Assembly: GCA_964616015.1 (NCBI GenBank)
Contig: CAZTTC010000007.1
Span: 1 to 42,515 of the forward strand
DNA length: 42,515 nt
Direction of reading: 5' to 3'
Origin: Methylibium sp964616015
GTDB taxonomy: Bacteria; Pseudomonadota; Gammaproteobacteria; Burkholderiales; Burkholderiaceae_C
The notes beneath the pieces are model-generated. The model had not been told where the DNA came from. It did no database searches and was given only the letters and a program-made list of their open reading frames with translations. This document shows positions 1 to 8,250 of this stretch, piece by piece. The stretch's first letter is position 1; each line of letters opens with the position of its first letter. The position numbers were made by a program, and so were the translations under genes.

Positions 1-488
1 GCGACGAAGGTCCCCATCTCGACCATGCCGTTGCCGCCGGTGAGCTCGCGCTCGTCCAGGTGCTGCGGCAGATAGGCGAACTTGACCGGACCGAACAGCG
101 TGGAGTGCAGGCCCATCAGCAGCACGCAGGCCAGCAGCACCGGCACGCTGGCGACCCAGAAGCCCCAGCCGGCCAGCGCCATGATCGCGATCTCGAGCGT
201 CTTGACGAAGCGGATCACTCGGGTCTTGTCGTACTTGTCGGCCAGCTGCCCGGCCGTCGCCGAGAACAGCAGGAAGGGCAGGATGAACAGCGCGCCGATG
301 ACGATGCCGGCCAGCTCGGGCGGCAGCCACGCGACCTGCAGCTGGTAGGTCACCAGGACGGTGAAAGCGAACTTGAACAGGTTGTCGTTGCCGGCGCCGA
401 GGAACTGGGTCCAGAAGAAGGGCGCGAAGCGGCGCTGGGCGAGCAGGGCGAACTGGTTGGCGTGCTCGGGGCCGGATGAATGGCTCAT
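1..488 (-). CDS. MFS transporter, LplT-like (3' end outside window)
   Basis: Only the first 162 codons are in the window; the gene runs off the left edge. The visible part starts MSHSSGPEHANQFALLAQRR, followed by FFWTQFLGAGNDNLFKFAFT and several hydrophobic segments. A conserved MFS loop reads GQLADKYDK, and a second membrane pair leads to FGPVKFAYLPQHL and GGNGMVEMGTF. This pattern is typical of lysophospholipid transporter LplT and of the MFS half of the fused LplT/acyltransferase/acyl-ACP synthetase proteins. Those proteins flip lysophospholipids across the inner membrane for re-acylation. Whether this gene is the short transporter or the long fusion cannot be told here. It lies downstream of rlmJ on the same strand, 98 bp away, so it could be the last gene of that run. 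Confidence 0.85.
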   Translation of the reverse strand, partial: MSHSSGPEHANQFALLAQRRFAPFFWTQFLGAGNDNLFKFAFTVLVTYQLQVAWLPPELAGIVIGALFILPFLLFSATAGQLADKYDKTRVIRFVKTLEIAIMALAGWGFWVASVPVLLACVLLMGLHSTLFGPVKFAYLPQHLDERELTGGNGMVEMGTFV

Positions 489-586
489 GCGGTCGATCTC
501 CTCCCGGCCCCTGTCCGGGGTCCGCTGGCGACTGTAGCCGCGTGCCGCTGCGGCAAACACACTGTGGATGGGTGCCCCGCGGGCAA

Positions 587-1441
587 TCAAGCGGCCTGCT
601 GCTCCAGCAGATGGCTGGCACCGCGGTACTGGCCCAGCACCTCGGTCAGCCACGGCAGGCTCTGCGCCAGCGCCGCGTGCAGGGTCCACGGCCCGTTGAT
701 CACAAACACGCCGCTGCCGGCCAGGCCGAAGCCCTGTGCGTCGAGCGGCTGCACCGTCAGTCGCGCATGCAGCCAGCCCTTGAGCTTGGGCCCCTGCGCG
801 GACGACTGCAGGCGCTTGGGCAACTGCGCCGCCTCCAAGCGATTGACCTGCGGGTACCAGACCAGGATGACGCATTCCGCAAAGCGCCGCAGCGCCTCGC
901 GCACGGCGGCCACGACCTTGCCGTAGTCGGTCTTGAGCTCGTAGGACGGATCGATCAGCAGCACGGCACGGCGCGAGGGCGGCGGCAGCTGCGCCTTCAG
1001 GCCCTCGAAGCCGTCCTCGTGGTGCACCTCGGTGTGCGGGCGCGCGGCGTGGTGCGCGGCCAGCGTGCGCACGTCGGCGGGATGCAGCTCGAACAGGCGC
1101 AGCGCATCCTGAGGGCGCAGCAGCTGGCGGGCGATCTCGGGCGAGCCCGGGTAGCGCCCCAGGCCCCCCTCGGGGTTGAAGTCGCGCACGCGCTGCACGT
1201 AGTCGGCTACCGCCGGCGGCAGATCGCCGCGATCCCACAGCCGCAGGATGCCGTGCTCGAACTCGCCTTTCTTCTGCGCCTCGGGGCTGGCCAGCGAGTA
1301 GCCGCCGGCGCCTGCGTGCGTGTCGATCAACGTGTAGGGCTTGTCCTTCTGCGCCATGTGGCGCAGCACCTGGGTCAGCACCAGGTGCTTCAGGACATCG
1401 GCGTGGTTGCCCGCGTGGAAGGCGTGTCGGTAGGCGAGCAT
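587..1441 (-). CDS. rlmJ: 23S rRNA (adenine(2030)-N6)-methyltransferase RlmJ
   Basis: 284 residues, the usual RlmJ length. The start MLAYRHAFHAGNHADVLKH is the family signature. DTHAGAGGYSL (about 40-50) is the SAM-binding loop and RYPGSP (about 96-101) is conserved. The catalytic motif is DPSYE at Asp164, the same residue number as the catalytic Asp of the E. coli enzyme; the common DPPY motif carries Ser in place of the second Pro here. RlmJ transfers a methyl group to N6 of A2030 of 23S rRNA before ribosome assembly and was earlier annotated as a DNA-utilisation protein (YhiR/ComJ). The gene sits between a MOSC gene and an LplT-like gene, all on the minus strand. Confidence 0.95.
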   Translation of the reverse strand: MLAYRHAFHAGNHADVLKHLVLTQVLRHMAQKDKPYTLIDTHAGAGGYSLASPEAQKKGEFEHGILRLWDRGDLPPAVADYVQRVRDFNPEGGLGRYPGSPEIARQLLRPQDALRLFELHPADVRTLAAHHAARPHTEVHHEDGFEGLKAQLPPPSRRAVLLIDPSYELKTDYGKVVAAVREALRRFAECVILVWYPQVNRLEAAQLPKRLQSSAQGPKLKGWLHARLTVQPLDAQGFGLAGSGVFVINGPWTLHAALAQSLPWLTEVLGQYRGASHLLEQQAA

Positions 1442-1492
1442 CGCCGGATTGTCGTCGCGCGGAGCGTCTGCGGTGCCTGGCCCCGCAGCGCC

Positions 1493-2080
1493 TCAGCGGT
1501 GCTTGGCCATCACCGAGCGGAACAGCTCTGGAATACCTACCTCGCGCGGCCCCGGCACCAACTCGAACGCCTCGCCCGCGGCGATCACGCCGGGCGTGCG
1601 CACCGCGAGGTAGGCGCCGCAGTAGCCCGACTGCACCATCAGCTTGGCCGCCTGGCCGAAGCCCATCACCGCGTTGAACTTGTAGCAGGGCTGGCGCGGG
1701 CCGGCGACGGCGAGCTCGCAACGCGCGAAGCGCAGCAGGTCGCCCACCCAGAGCTGGTTCTCCAGCACGCCGGCGAGCGTGAGGTTCTCGCCGACGGTGC
1801 CGTGCGGCAGTTCTTCGTCCCAGAGCGACACGCGGGCCTGCGCGCGCACGGTACGCCAGAACGGGTAGTGCTCGACGGGATAGGCATAGACGGCTTTGTC
1901 GAGGCCGCCGTGCACGCTGGGGTCGGCCTGTTCGTCGCCGGCCAGGCCGAGCGGGCCGGCGGCCACGTCGCCATCGACGCTGCGCTTGCCGATGGCACTG
2001 AGTGCGCTGCGCTCGCCGATGCGCAGGGGCTGCGCCCGACCGAGGTTGACGGCGAGGACCCGTCCGCGAAGCAGGCTCAT
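1493..2080 (-). CDS. MOSC domain-containing protein
   Basis: 195 residues from the chosen start, MSLLRGRVLAVNLGRAQPL. An upstream in-frame start at 2104 would add eight low-quality residues and was not used. The features are those of stand-alone MOSC proteins of the YiiM type: GDVAAGPLGLAGDEQADPSV followed by HGGLDKAVYAYPVEHYPFW, then GTVGENLTLAG, and the conserved cysteine in PCYKFNA. MOSC domains relate to the C-terminus of molybdenum-cofactor sulfurase and bind or transfer sulfur or Moco; YiiM-type members are linked to detoxification of N-hydroxylated compounds. The substrate here is not known. The next gene upstream encodes a TupA-like oxyanion-type binding protein, which would fit a molybdenum/tungsten theme, but that link is inference. 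Confidence 0.9.
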   Translation of the reverse strand: MSLLRGRVLAVNLGRAQPLRIGERSALSAIGKRSVDGDVAAGPLGLAGDEQADPSVHGGLDKAVYAYPVEHYPFWRTVRAQARVSLWDEELPHGTVGENLTLAGVLENQLWVGDLLRFARCELAVAGPRQPCYKFNAVMGFGQAAKLMVQSGYCGAYLAVRTPGVIAAGEAFELVPGPREVGIPELFRSVMAKHR

Positions 2081-2162
2081 GACGACGCCCCGCCCGGCGG
2101 CCATGGTGGGCCACCTTCCGCTCGGCGGGCGCTCGGCCCCGCGCAGCCCGGCGCTGCTGCGC

Positions 2163-3011
2163 TCATGCCGCCTTCTGGTAGCCGCGGCCGAAACCGGCCA
2201 CGGTGCGCTGGCCGGTCGGGCCGGCGAGCCAGCTCACCAGCAGCCTGCCGCCCGGATGGTTGACGCGGAAGGAGCGCATCACGTGGTAGCTGGCACGCAG
2301 GCGCTCGTCGCCGTCGACCAGCACGGCCAGCCCCGAACCGGCGCCCAGCGCTGACCAGACACCACGCTCGACGAAGGCGTAGCTGCCGGTCTCGCGCGCC
2401 AGTTGCAGCACCGCGGCCGGGCCAGGGACGGCGGTGCGCAGCCACGGCCCGACGGGCTGCGGGCCGGCGGCCTTCCACAGGGCCTGTTCGAGCGCACGTG
2501 CGCCGGTCGGCTCGCCGGGCGTCACGAAGCCGGCCTCGCCGCGCTCGCCGGCAGCGACGATGCGCGCGAGCGCGGCCGCAGCGTCGCGGCCACCGGCGAT
2601 GCCGGCCGGATCGCCGCTGGCCGGCTCCTTGCGCGTGGCCTTGCGCGGTGCCGGCCCGACGAGCACGAAGTCGGTCCGCGCGATCGCGCGGCGGTCGTGC
2701 ACGAGGTTCTTCTGCAGCAGCGCGAGCTCGAGCGCCGGTTCCTGGGTCAGCGCGGCATCGATCTCGCCGCGCTCGAGCTGCGGCAGCAACAGGCCGCTCG
2801 GGCCGGGCCGCCAGTCGACGGCGAGGCCGGTGTCGCGCGCGATCGCGACGCGCAGGCGCGCCGCCAGGCCCGAAGCCACCAGGGTGGCCTCCACCCCCAC
2901 GGCGATGGATTCACGCAGGCCCCGTTGCGCCCGTGCCGGCCAGGCCAGAACCGCCAGCCCGGCGGCCAGAAGACCCCGGCGAAGGGGCAAGGAGGGTGTC
3001 TTCGAGGGCAT
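2163..3011 (-). CDS. TupA-like periplasmic substrate-binding protein, divergent
   Basis: 282 residues from the start MPSKTPSLPLRRGLLAAGLA, which gives a clean signal peptide ending PARA-Q. In-frame alternatives at 3020 and 3047 lack better ribosome sites, so the start is uncertain. The body follows the tungstate-binding TupA/PBP-like layout: GEIDAALTQEP, a DFVLVGP motif, DPAGI with DAAAALARI, LWKAAG, and a C-terminal segment with ARETGSYAFVERGVW and LAVLVDGDERL. The two TupA ligand loops (usually TTTS and SRGDDSGTH) are poorly kept here, reading VEATLVASG and TPGEPTGAR, so the ligand may differ from tungstate. No permease or ATPase partner is adjacent. It probably starts the minus-strand run that ends with the LplT-like gene. 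Confidence 0.75.
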   Translation of the reverse strand: MPSKTPSLPLRRGLLAAGLAVLAWPARAQRGLRESIAVGVEATLVASGLAARLRVAIARDTGLAVDWRPGPSGLLLPQLERGEIDAALTQEPALELALLQKNLVHDRRAIARTDFVLVGPAPRKATRKEPASGDPAGIAGGRDAAAALARIVAAGERGEAGFVTPGEPTGARALEQALWKAAGPQPVGPWLRTAVPGPAAVLQLARETGSYAFVERGVWSALGAGSGLAVLVDGDERLRASYHVMRSFRVNHPGGRLLVSWLAGPTGQRTVAGFGRGYQKAA

Positions 3012-3146
3012 GGACCCCATGTTAAGGGGGCCGCCCGGGCGCTTCATCACGACTGCGTAGGAGGGCCGCACAAGGCGCCCAAGTCCTTGATGCCGCAGGC
3101 GCTTGTTCGCGGCCACCCGGCCGATGTCGCCGACGCGACACCGACC

Positions 3147-3166
3147 TGTGCATACGCTCATGCACA
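3147..3166. promoter_or_regulatory. Palindromic operator candidate upstream of pckG
   Basis: A perfect inverted repeat TGTGCAT-N6-ATGCACA lies in the 315-bp divergent spacer between the TupA-like gene (start 3011) and pckG (start 3327). The size and symmetry suit a dimeric regulator such as a LysR- or GntR-type protein. A weak -10-like TAAACT follows at 3207-3212, which would give pckG a leader of roughly 110 nt. No regulator gene is adjacent. The rest of the spacer shows nothing clear. Confidence 0.4.
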
Positions 3167-3326
3167 ACGCGCATACCTGCTTTCTGTCACCCGGAAGTCA
3201 CACACCTAAACTTTGCCACCCCTCTCGAGGCCCGGCTGGGGCCGCGTGCGAGAGATGCCGCCAGCGTTGCCGCGACCAGGCGTCCCGGGTGTTGGCGGGA
3301 TCTCTTTTCACTACCTTGGAGCCCCG

Positions 3327-5216
3327 ATGAACCACCCCGCCATGGCTGGCTTGCGCCTGAACGCGCCGGCCCACGTGAAGAACGCCAAGCTGCTCGACTG
3401 GGTTGCCGAGATGGCCGCGCTGGCCCAGCCCGACGCCATCTACTGGTGCGACGGCTCGCAGGCCGAGTACGACCGGCTGTGTGCCCAGCTCGTCGCGGCC
3501 GGCAGCTTGCGCAAGCTCAACGAGGCCAGGCGTCCGAACAGCTACCTCGCCTGGAGCGACCCGAGCGACGTGGCGCGCGTCGAGGACCGCACTTTCATCT
3601 GCTCCGAGAAGAAGGAAGACGCCGGCCCGACCAACAACTGGACCGCACCGGCCGAGATGCGCGCGCTGCTGCAGACCGGCGACAAGGCGCTCTTTCGGGG
3701 TTGCATGCGCGGCCGCACGATGTACGTCGTGCCGTTCTCGATGGGCCCGCTGGGTTCGCCGATCGCCCACATCGGCGTGGAGTTGAGCGACTCGCCCTAC
3801 GTCGCCGTCAACATGAAGCTGATGACCCGCATGGGCCGTGCCGTGCTCGACGTGCTGGGCACGAGCGGCGAGTTCGTGCCCTGCATGCACACCGTGGGCG
3901 CGCCGCTCGAGCCGGGCCAGAAGGACGTCTCATGGCCGTGCAACGCCACCAAGTACATCGTCCACTACCCCGAGACGCGCGAGATCTGGAGCTACGGCTC
4001 GGGCTACGGCGGCAACGCGCTGCTGGGCAAGAAGTGCTTCGCGCTGCGCATCGCCTCGACCATGGGCCGGGACCAGGGCTGGCTCGCCGAGCACATGCTG
4101 GTCCTGGGCGTGAAGAACCCGCAGGGCCGCAAGTTCCACGTCGCCGCGGCCTTCCCCAGCGCCTGTGGCAAGACCAACTTCGCGATGCTGATCCCGCCGG
4201 CCGGGCTGGCCGAGGACGTGAACGGTCAAGCGCGCGGCTGGGAGGTCACCACGATCGGCGACGACATCGCCTGGATCAAGCCCGGCAAGGACGGGCGCCT
4301 GTACGCGATCAATCCCGAGGCCGGCTACTTCGGCGTGGCCCCGGGCACGAACGAGAAGACCAACCCGAACTGCATGGCCTCGCTGACGCGCGACGCCATC
4401 TTCACCAACGTCGCGCTGACCGACGACGGCGATGTGTGGTGGGAGGGCATGACCGACACGCCGCCAGCCCACCTGATCGACTGGCAGCGCAAGGACTGGA
4501 CCCCGGAGATCGCCAAGGCCACCGGCGCCAAGGCGGCCCACCCGAACGCACGCTTCACCGTCGCGGCCACCAACAACCCGGTGCTCGACGAGAACTGGGA
4601 CAACCCGGCTGGCGTCGCGATCGACGCCTTCATCTTCGGCGGCCGCCGCTCGACCACCGTGCCGCTGGTGACCGAGGCACGCGACTGGGTCGAGGGCGTC
4701 TACATGGCCGCGACCATGGGCTCGGAGACGACAGCCGCGGCGGCCGGGCAGCAGGGCGTGGTGCGCCGCGATCCGTTCGCGATGCTGCCCTTCATGGGCT
4801 ACAACATGAGCGACTACTTCCAGCACTGGCTGTCGCTCGGCAAGAAGCTCGCCGGCAGCGGCGCGACGCTGCCCAGGATCTACTGCGTCAACTGGTTCCG
4901 CAAAGGCGCCGACGGCAAGTTCGTCTGGCCGGGCTACGGCGAGAACATGCGCGTGCTGAAGTGGATGCTCGAGCGCGTCGACGGCAGCGCCCAGGGCGAA
5001 GAGCACGCCTTCGGCGTCAGCCCGCGCTACCAGGATCTCAACTGGCAGGGTCTGGCGTTCTCTCGCGATCAGTTCGGCAGCGTGATCTCGACCGACCAGG
5101 CCGCCTGGCAGCAGGAGCTCGCGCTGCACGACGAACTGTTCACCCAGCTCGCCTACCACCTGCCGGCCGAGCTGAGCGCGACCAAGGCCAGGATCGAGCA
5201 GCGCCTGGCGGCCTGA
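3327..5216 (+). CDS. pckG: Phosphoenolpyruvate carboxykinase (GTP)
   Basis: 629 residues, a normal length for the GTP-dependent family (EC 4.1.1.32). The ATG at 3327 was chosen because it follows the purine-rich TTGGAG and matches the usual N-terminus; the frame stays open upstream to 3213. Visible motifs are TFICSEKKEDAGPTNNW near residues 89-105, the P-loop with the hyper-reactive cysteine in FPSACGKTN (Cys280, Lys282), the metal/kinase-2 motif GDDIAW, and NWFRKG near the guanine site. The enzyme converts oxaloacetate and GTP to PEP, GDP and CO2 in the cytosol. That is the first committed step of gluconeogenesis during growth on organic acids, which fits the many carboxylate-type binding proteins in this window. 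It is transcribed alone and ends in a strong hairpin. Confidence 0.97.
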   Translation: MNHPAMAGLRLNAPAHVKNAKLLDWVAEMAALAQPDAIYWCDGSQAEYDRLCAQLVAAGSLRKLNEARRPNSYLAWSDPSDVARVEDRTFICSEKKEDAGPTNNWTAPAEMRALLQTGDKALFRGCMRGRTMYVVPFSMGPLGSPIAHIGVELSDSPYVAVNMKLMTRMGRAVLDVLGTSGEFVPCMHTVGAPLEPGQKDVSWPCNATKYIVHYPETREIWSYGSGYGGNALLGKKCFALRIASTMGRDQGWLAEHMLVLGVKNPQGRKFHVAAAFPSACGKTNFAMLIPPAGLAEDVNGQARGWEVTTIGDDIAWIKPGKDGRLYAINPEAGYFGVAPGTNEKTNPNCMASLTRDAIFTNVALTDDGDVWWEGMTDTPPAHLIDWQRKDWTPEIAKATGAKAAHPNARFTVAATNNPVLDENWDNPAGVAIDAFIFGGRRSTTVPLVTEARDWVEGVYMAATMGSETTAAAAGQQGVVRRDPFAMLPFMGYNMSDYFQHWLSLGKKLAGSGATLPRIYCVNWFRKGADGKFVWPGYGENMRVLKWMLERVDGSAQGEEHAFGVSPRYQDLNWQGLAFSRDQFGSVISTDQAAWQQELALHDELFTQLAYHLPAELSATKARIEQRLAA

Positions 5217-5239
5217 GCCGCTTCGCCTGACCCATGCAA

Positions 5240-5261
5240 AAGGCCGCCCTCGGGCGGCCTT
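5240..5261. terminator. Bidirectional Rho-independent terminator
   Basis: Perfect 9-bp stem AAGGCCGCC / GGCGGCCTT with a CTCG loop between the convergent pckG (stop 5216) and the 71-aa ORF (stop 5283). Reading on the minus strand the stem is followed by TTTTGC, and on the plus strand by TTGTTGCT, so it can serve both sides. Confidence 0.8.
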
Positions 5262-5282
5262 GTTGCTGGCGCGTGGTGTGGC

Positions 5283-5498
5283 TCAGATCCGGACGGTGGC
5301 ACCGCGGAACAGCGCGTCGACGGTCCGGCGCTCGGCACGCTGGTCGAGCGAGGCGGCGCTGAACTGGTCGAGCCAGCCGACCGCCTGGTGAGCCTCGTCG
5401 AGGGCAGCTTCTGCACTCGACGGGAAGGCGCGGAAGGCCGCGCCGACCGCAGCCGCGGACTCGGCGATCGACTGGCCGAGCATCTGGTAGACGTTCAT
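5283..5498 (-). CDS. Small hypothetical protein (71 aa)
   Basis: 71 residues beginning MNVYQMLGQSIAESAAAVGA. A TTG two codons upstream is an alternative start. The product is Ala-rich with predicted helix throughout (AFPSSAEAALDEAHQAVGWL), no membrane segment and no signal peptide. I do not recognise a family. It follows the 85-aa ORF by 39 nt on the same strand and is closed by the terminator at 5240-5261, so the two small genes form a self-contained unit. Codon use matches neighbouring genes and it ends at a sensible distance from the terminator, which supports a real gene. The amphipathic helix suggests a small structural or stress-related partner protein, but no function can be assigned. 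Confidence 0.65.
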   Translation of the reverse strand: MNVYQMLGQSIAESAAAVGAAFRAFPSSAEAALDEAHQAVGWLDQFSAASLDQRAERRTVDALFRGATVRI

Positions 5499-5537
5499 GT
5501 TCAAGCTTTCTGGGAGAAGGTGGATGGCGGGCCGGAC

Positions 5538-5795
5538 TCAGGCGCGCTCGGTTTCGCGTTCCCAGCGCATCGCCGCGCCGCGCAGGTCGGCGGCCAGTCC
5601 GGGCTGGGAAGCCTCATACTGGTTGGCAAGCGCCCACAACGCGGCAATGTCCTTCTGAGGCTCGCTGGGACGCGGTTGACGATGCAGTCGCAGCGAGAGC
5701 CAGCGCAGCACGGCAGCGGCCCAGATGCCCAGGGGTTCGGCGGCGCGGGGCGACACGATGCGCGCGGCAGGCAGATTGACAGTGGTGGTGACCAT
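5538..5795 (-). CDS. Small hypothetical protein (85 aa)
   Basis: 85 residues beginning MVTTTVNLPAARIVSPRAAE. The ATG at 5795 was chosen because it is preceded by GAGGGA at good spacing; the longer frame to 5999 runs through the palindrome and the opposite gene and is not credible. Residues about 25-40 form a short hydrophobic/basic helix (GIWAAAVLRWLSLRLHRQ). The rest is a charged helix containing DIAALWALANQYEASQPGLA. The hydrophobic-then-arginine pattern loosely recalls short DUF1127-like proteins, but I cannot place it in that family. It is the first gene of a two-gene unit lying directly downstream of the 20-bp palindrome at 5825-5844. Function unknown. Confidence 0.65.
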   Translation of the reverse strand: MVTTTVNLPAARIVSPRAAEPLGIWAAAVLRWLSLRLHRQPRPSEPQKDIAALWALANQYEASQPGLAADLRGAAMRWERETERA

Positions 5796-5824
5796 GAGGA
5801 TTCCCTCGGTTGGGATGCCAGGTA

Positions 5825-5844
5825 GTCTAGGGTAAACCCTAGAC
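5825..5844. promoter_or_regulatory. Perfect 20-bp palindrome, operator/promoter candidate
   Basis: GTCTAGGGTAAACCCTAGAC is a perfect inverted repeat with 9-bp arms and a central AA. It is 29 nt upstream of the 85-aa ORF start (5795, minus) and 81 nt upstream of the YecA-like gene (5926, plus). On the minus strand its edge supplies a -10-like TAGACT, but no -35 consensus is visible at 16-18 bp, which would fit an activator-dependent or regulator-occluded promoter. Confidence 0.6.
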
Positions 5845-5925
5845 CCGGAGGGTCGAAGGGGCGTCGACTTTTGCCGTCTTTTGCGGCCATCGGGGTCTCG
5901 CCGGCCGCGTAGGACAATCCGGCGC

Positions 5926-6684
<759 letters not shown>

Positions 6685-6712
6685 GGCGGCACGACCGGTC
6701 CCTGCATCGCCG

Positions 6713-7492
6713 ATGCGCCTGCAGCTGTTGTCGGACCTGCATCTCGAGACCGAGGCCTACGTGCCGCGGCCGGCCCCCGGCGCCGAGCTGCTGGTGCTGG
6801 CCGGCGACATCGACAGCCACTGGGACGGCCTGGAGCGCTTCGCGCGCTGGCCGGTGCCGGTGATCTTCGTCGCCGGCAACCACGAGTTCGACCGCCGCGA
6901 GCTGCGCGAGGCCTGGCCTGCCCTGCGCGCGCGCTGCGATGCGGTCGGCATCACGATGCTCGAGTGCGAGGAACTGACGCTAAAGGCGGCCGATGGCCGG
7001 CGCATCCGCTTCGTCGCGACGACGCGCTGGTGCGACTTCGACCTGTTCGGTCCGCTCGAGCGCGAACGCTGCCAGCGTGCCGCCGGCTACTTCGTGAAGA
7101 TCATGCGGTCGACGCGCGATGGGCGCGTCTTCGACCCCGCCGCGGTGCGCGAGGAGGCGCTGGCCTGTCGCGACTGGTTGCAGCGGGCGCTGGCCCGGCC
7201 GACGGAGGCCGACGCGACCGTGGTCGTTACCCACTACGGGCCCAGCCTGCTCAGCGTCGACCCGCGCTACGGCCACCAGCCGGGCTCGGCGAGCTTCTGC
7301 AACGCCGACGACGACCTGCTGGCCGGCGCCGACCTGTGGCTGCACGGCCACCTGCATTGCCGGCATGACTATCGGGTCCGCCATCCCGCCGGCTCACCGC
7401 GACCGGTGACGCGCGTGGTCAGCAATGCGCGAGGCCATGCCCACAAGGGCGAGGCCGACGGTCACGACGGCCTGCTGTGCCTGAAGGTCTGA
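6713..7492 (+). CDS. Calcineurin-like metallophosphoesterase
   Basis: 259 residues from the ATG at 6713 (MRLQLLSDLHLETEAYVPRP). All five metallophosphoesterase blocks are present: SDLHLE near residue 7, AGDID near 30, GNHEFD near 60, THYGP near 180 and GHLH near 210. These ligate the two metal ions of the active site. There is no signal peptide, so the protein is cytosolic. Substrates in this family range from cyclic nucleotides to phospholipids and protein phosphate, and nothing here selects among them. It follows the YecA-like gene at 28 bp. Confidence 0.92.
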   Translation: MRLQLLSDLHLETEAYVPRPAPGAELLVLAGDIDSHWDGLERFARWPVPVIFVAGNHEFDRRELREAWPALRARCDAVGITMLECEELTLKAADGRRIRFVATTRWCDFDLFGPLERERCQRAAGYFVKIMRSTRDGRVFDPAAVREEALACRDWLQRALARPTEADATVVVTHYGPSLLSVDPRYGHQPGSASFCNADDDLLAGADLWLHGHLHCRHDYRVRHPAGSPRPVTRVVSNARGHAHKGEADGHDGLLCLKV

Positions 7493-7543
7493 GGGGCTGC
7501 TGCCGGCCCGGGCGCGTGCCCTCCGGTCGCCTCACCAGGCCCT

Positions 7544-7558
7544 CGCTAGCTGCTAGCG
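7544..7558. terminator. Hairpin at convergent gene ends
   Basis: CGCTAGC-T-GCTAGCG forms a 7-bp palindrome between the plus-strand metallophosphoesterase (stop 7492) and the minus-strand TetR gene, overlapping the TAG stop of the latter (7553). No T-run follows on either strand, so termination is only a possibility. Confidence 0.35.
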
Positions 7559-8161
7559 GGCCGACAGTCCCTGGAAGCAGGAGCGCAGGACCCAGTCGAC
7601 GATCTGGTCGTCGGCGTGCTGGCCGGCCGCCTTGAGCACGCCGACCACCGGGTCGCAGGCGCGCGCATAGAGCGTGTAGAGCACCACCTCGGGCGGCAAG
7701 CTCGCATCCAGGCTGCCGTCGGTCTGGGCCGCGGTGATCCACGCGCCCAGCCGCTCGCTCAGTTCGAGCAAGCGGTCCAGGTAGGCGCGGTTGCCCATCA
7801 GCGCGGTGCGCAGCGTCGAGTTCTGCGCCGGCAGCGACGGCATCTCGCCGGCCAGCTGCACCTCCATCGCCCAGCGCACGACGGCGCGCAGGCGTTCGGC
7901 GGGCGCGCGCGTGGCGTCGCTGCCCAGGGCCTCCACCACCGCCAGCGCGCGATCCAGCACGCGGATCATGGCCGCGGCGGCCAGCCCTTCCTTCGACGGG
8001 AAGTGCTTGTAGAGGCTGGCCTTGGCGATGCCGACCTCGGCGGCCACCTCGTCGACCGTCATCGCCTCGAAGCCCTTCTCGGCCAGCAGGCGATTGACCG
8101 AGGACACGATCGCATCCTCGCGGGTGCGCAGCATCTGCTCACGGAACGAGGTTCTGGCCAT
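7553..8161 (-). CDS. TetR/AcrR family transcriptional regulator
   Basis: 202 residues from the ATG at 8161 (MARTSFREQMLRTREDAIVS). The N-terminal 50 residues hold the TetR helix-turn-helix: LLAEKGFEAMTVDEVAAEVG, then IAKASLYKHFPSKEGL. The C-terminal ligand domain is divergent and gives no hint of the inducer. It is transcribed away from the MmcB-like gene, with 89 bp between the two starts, so it may control that gene and itself. No clear palindrome was found in the spacer, although CCAAATTG lies immediately upstream of the start. Confidence 0.92.
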   Translation of the reverse strand: MARTSFREQMLRTREDAIVSSVNRLLAEKGFEAMTVDEVAAEVGIAKASLYKHFPSKEGLAAAAMIRVLDRALAVVEALGSDATRAPAERLRAVVRWAMEVQLAGEMPSLPAQNSTLRTALMGNRAYLDRLLELSERLGAWITAAQTDGSLDASLPPEVVLYTLYARACDPVVGVLKAAGQHADDQIVDWVLRSCFQGLSAR

Positions 8162-8250
8162 GCCAAATTGTAGGAGGGCCGCCGGACCCACCGAGCGCGG
8201 TCTTGCGCAAGACGCGCTTCGGCGTTCTGATGCGGACTCTTGCGCTGTCC

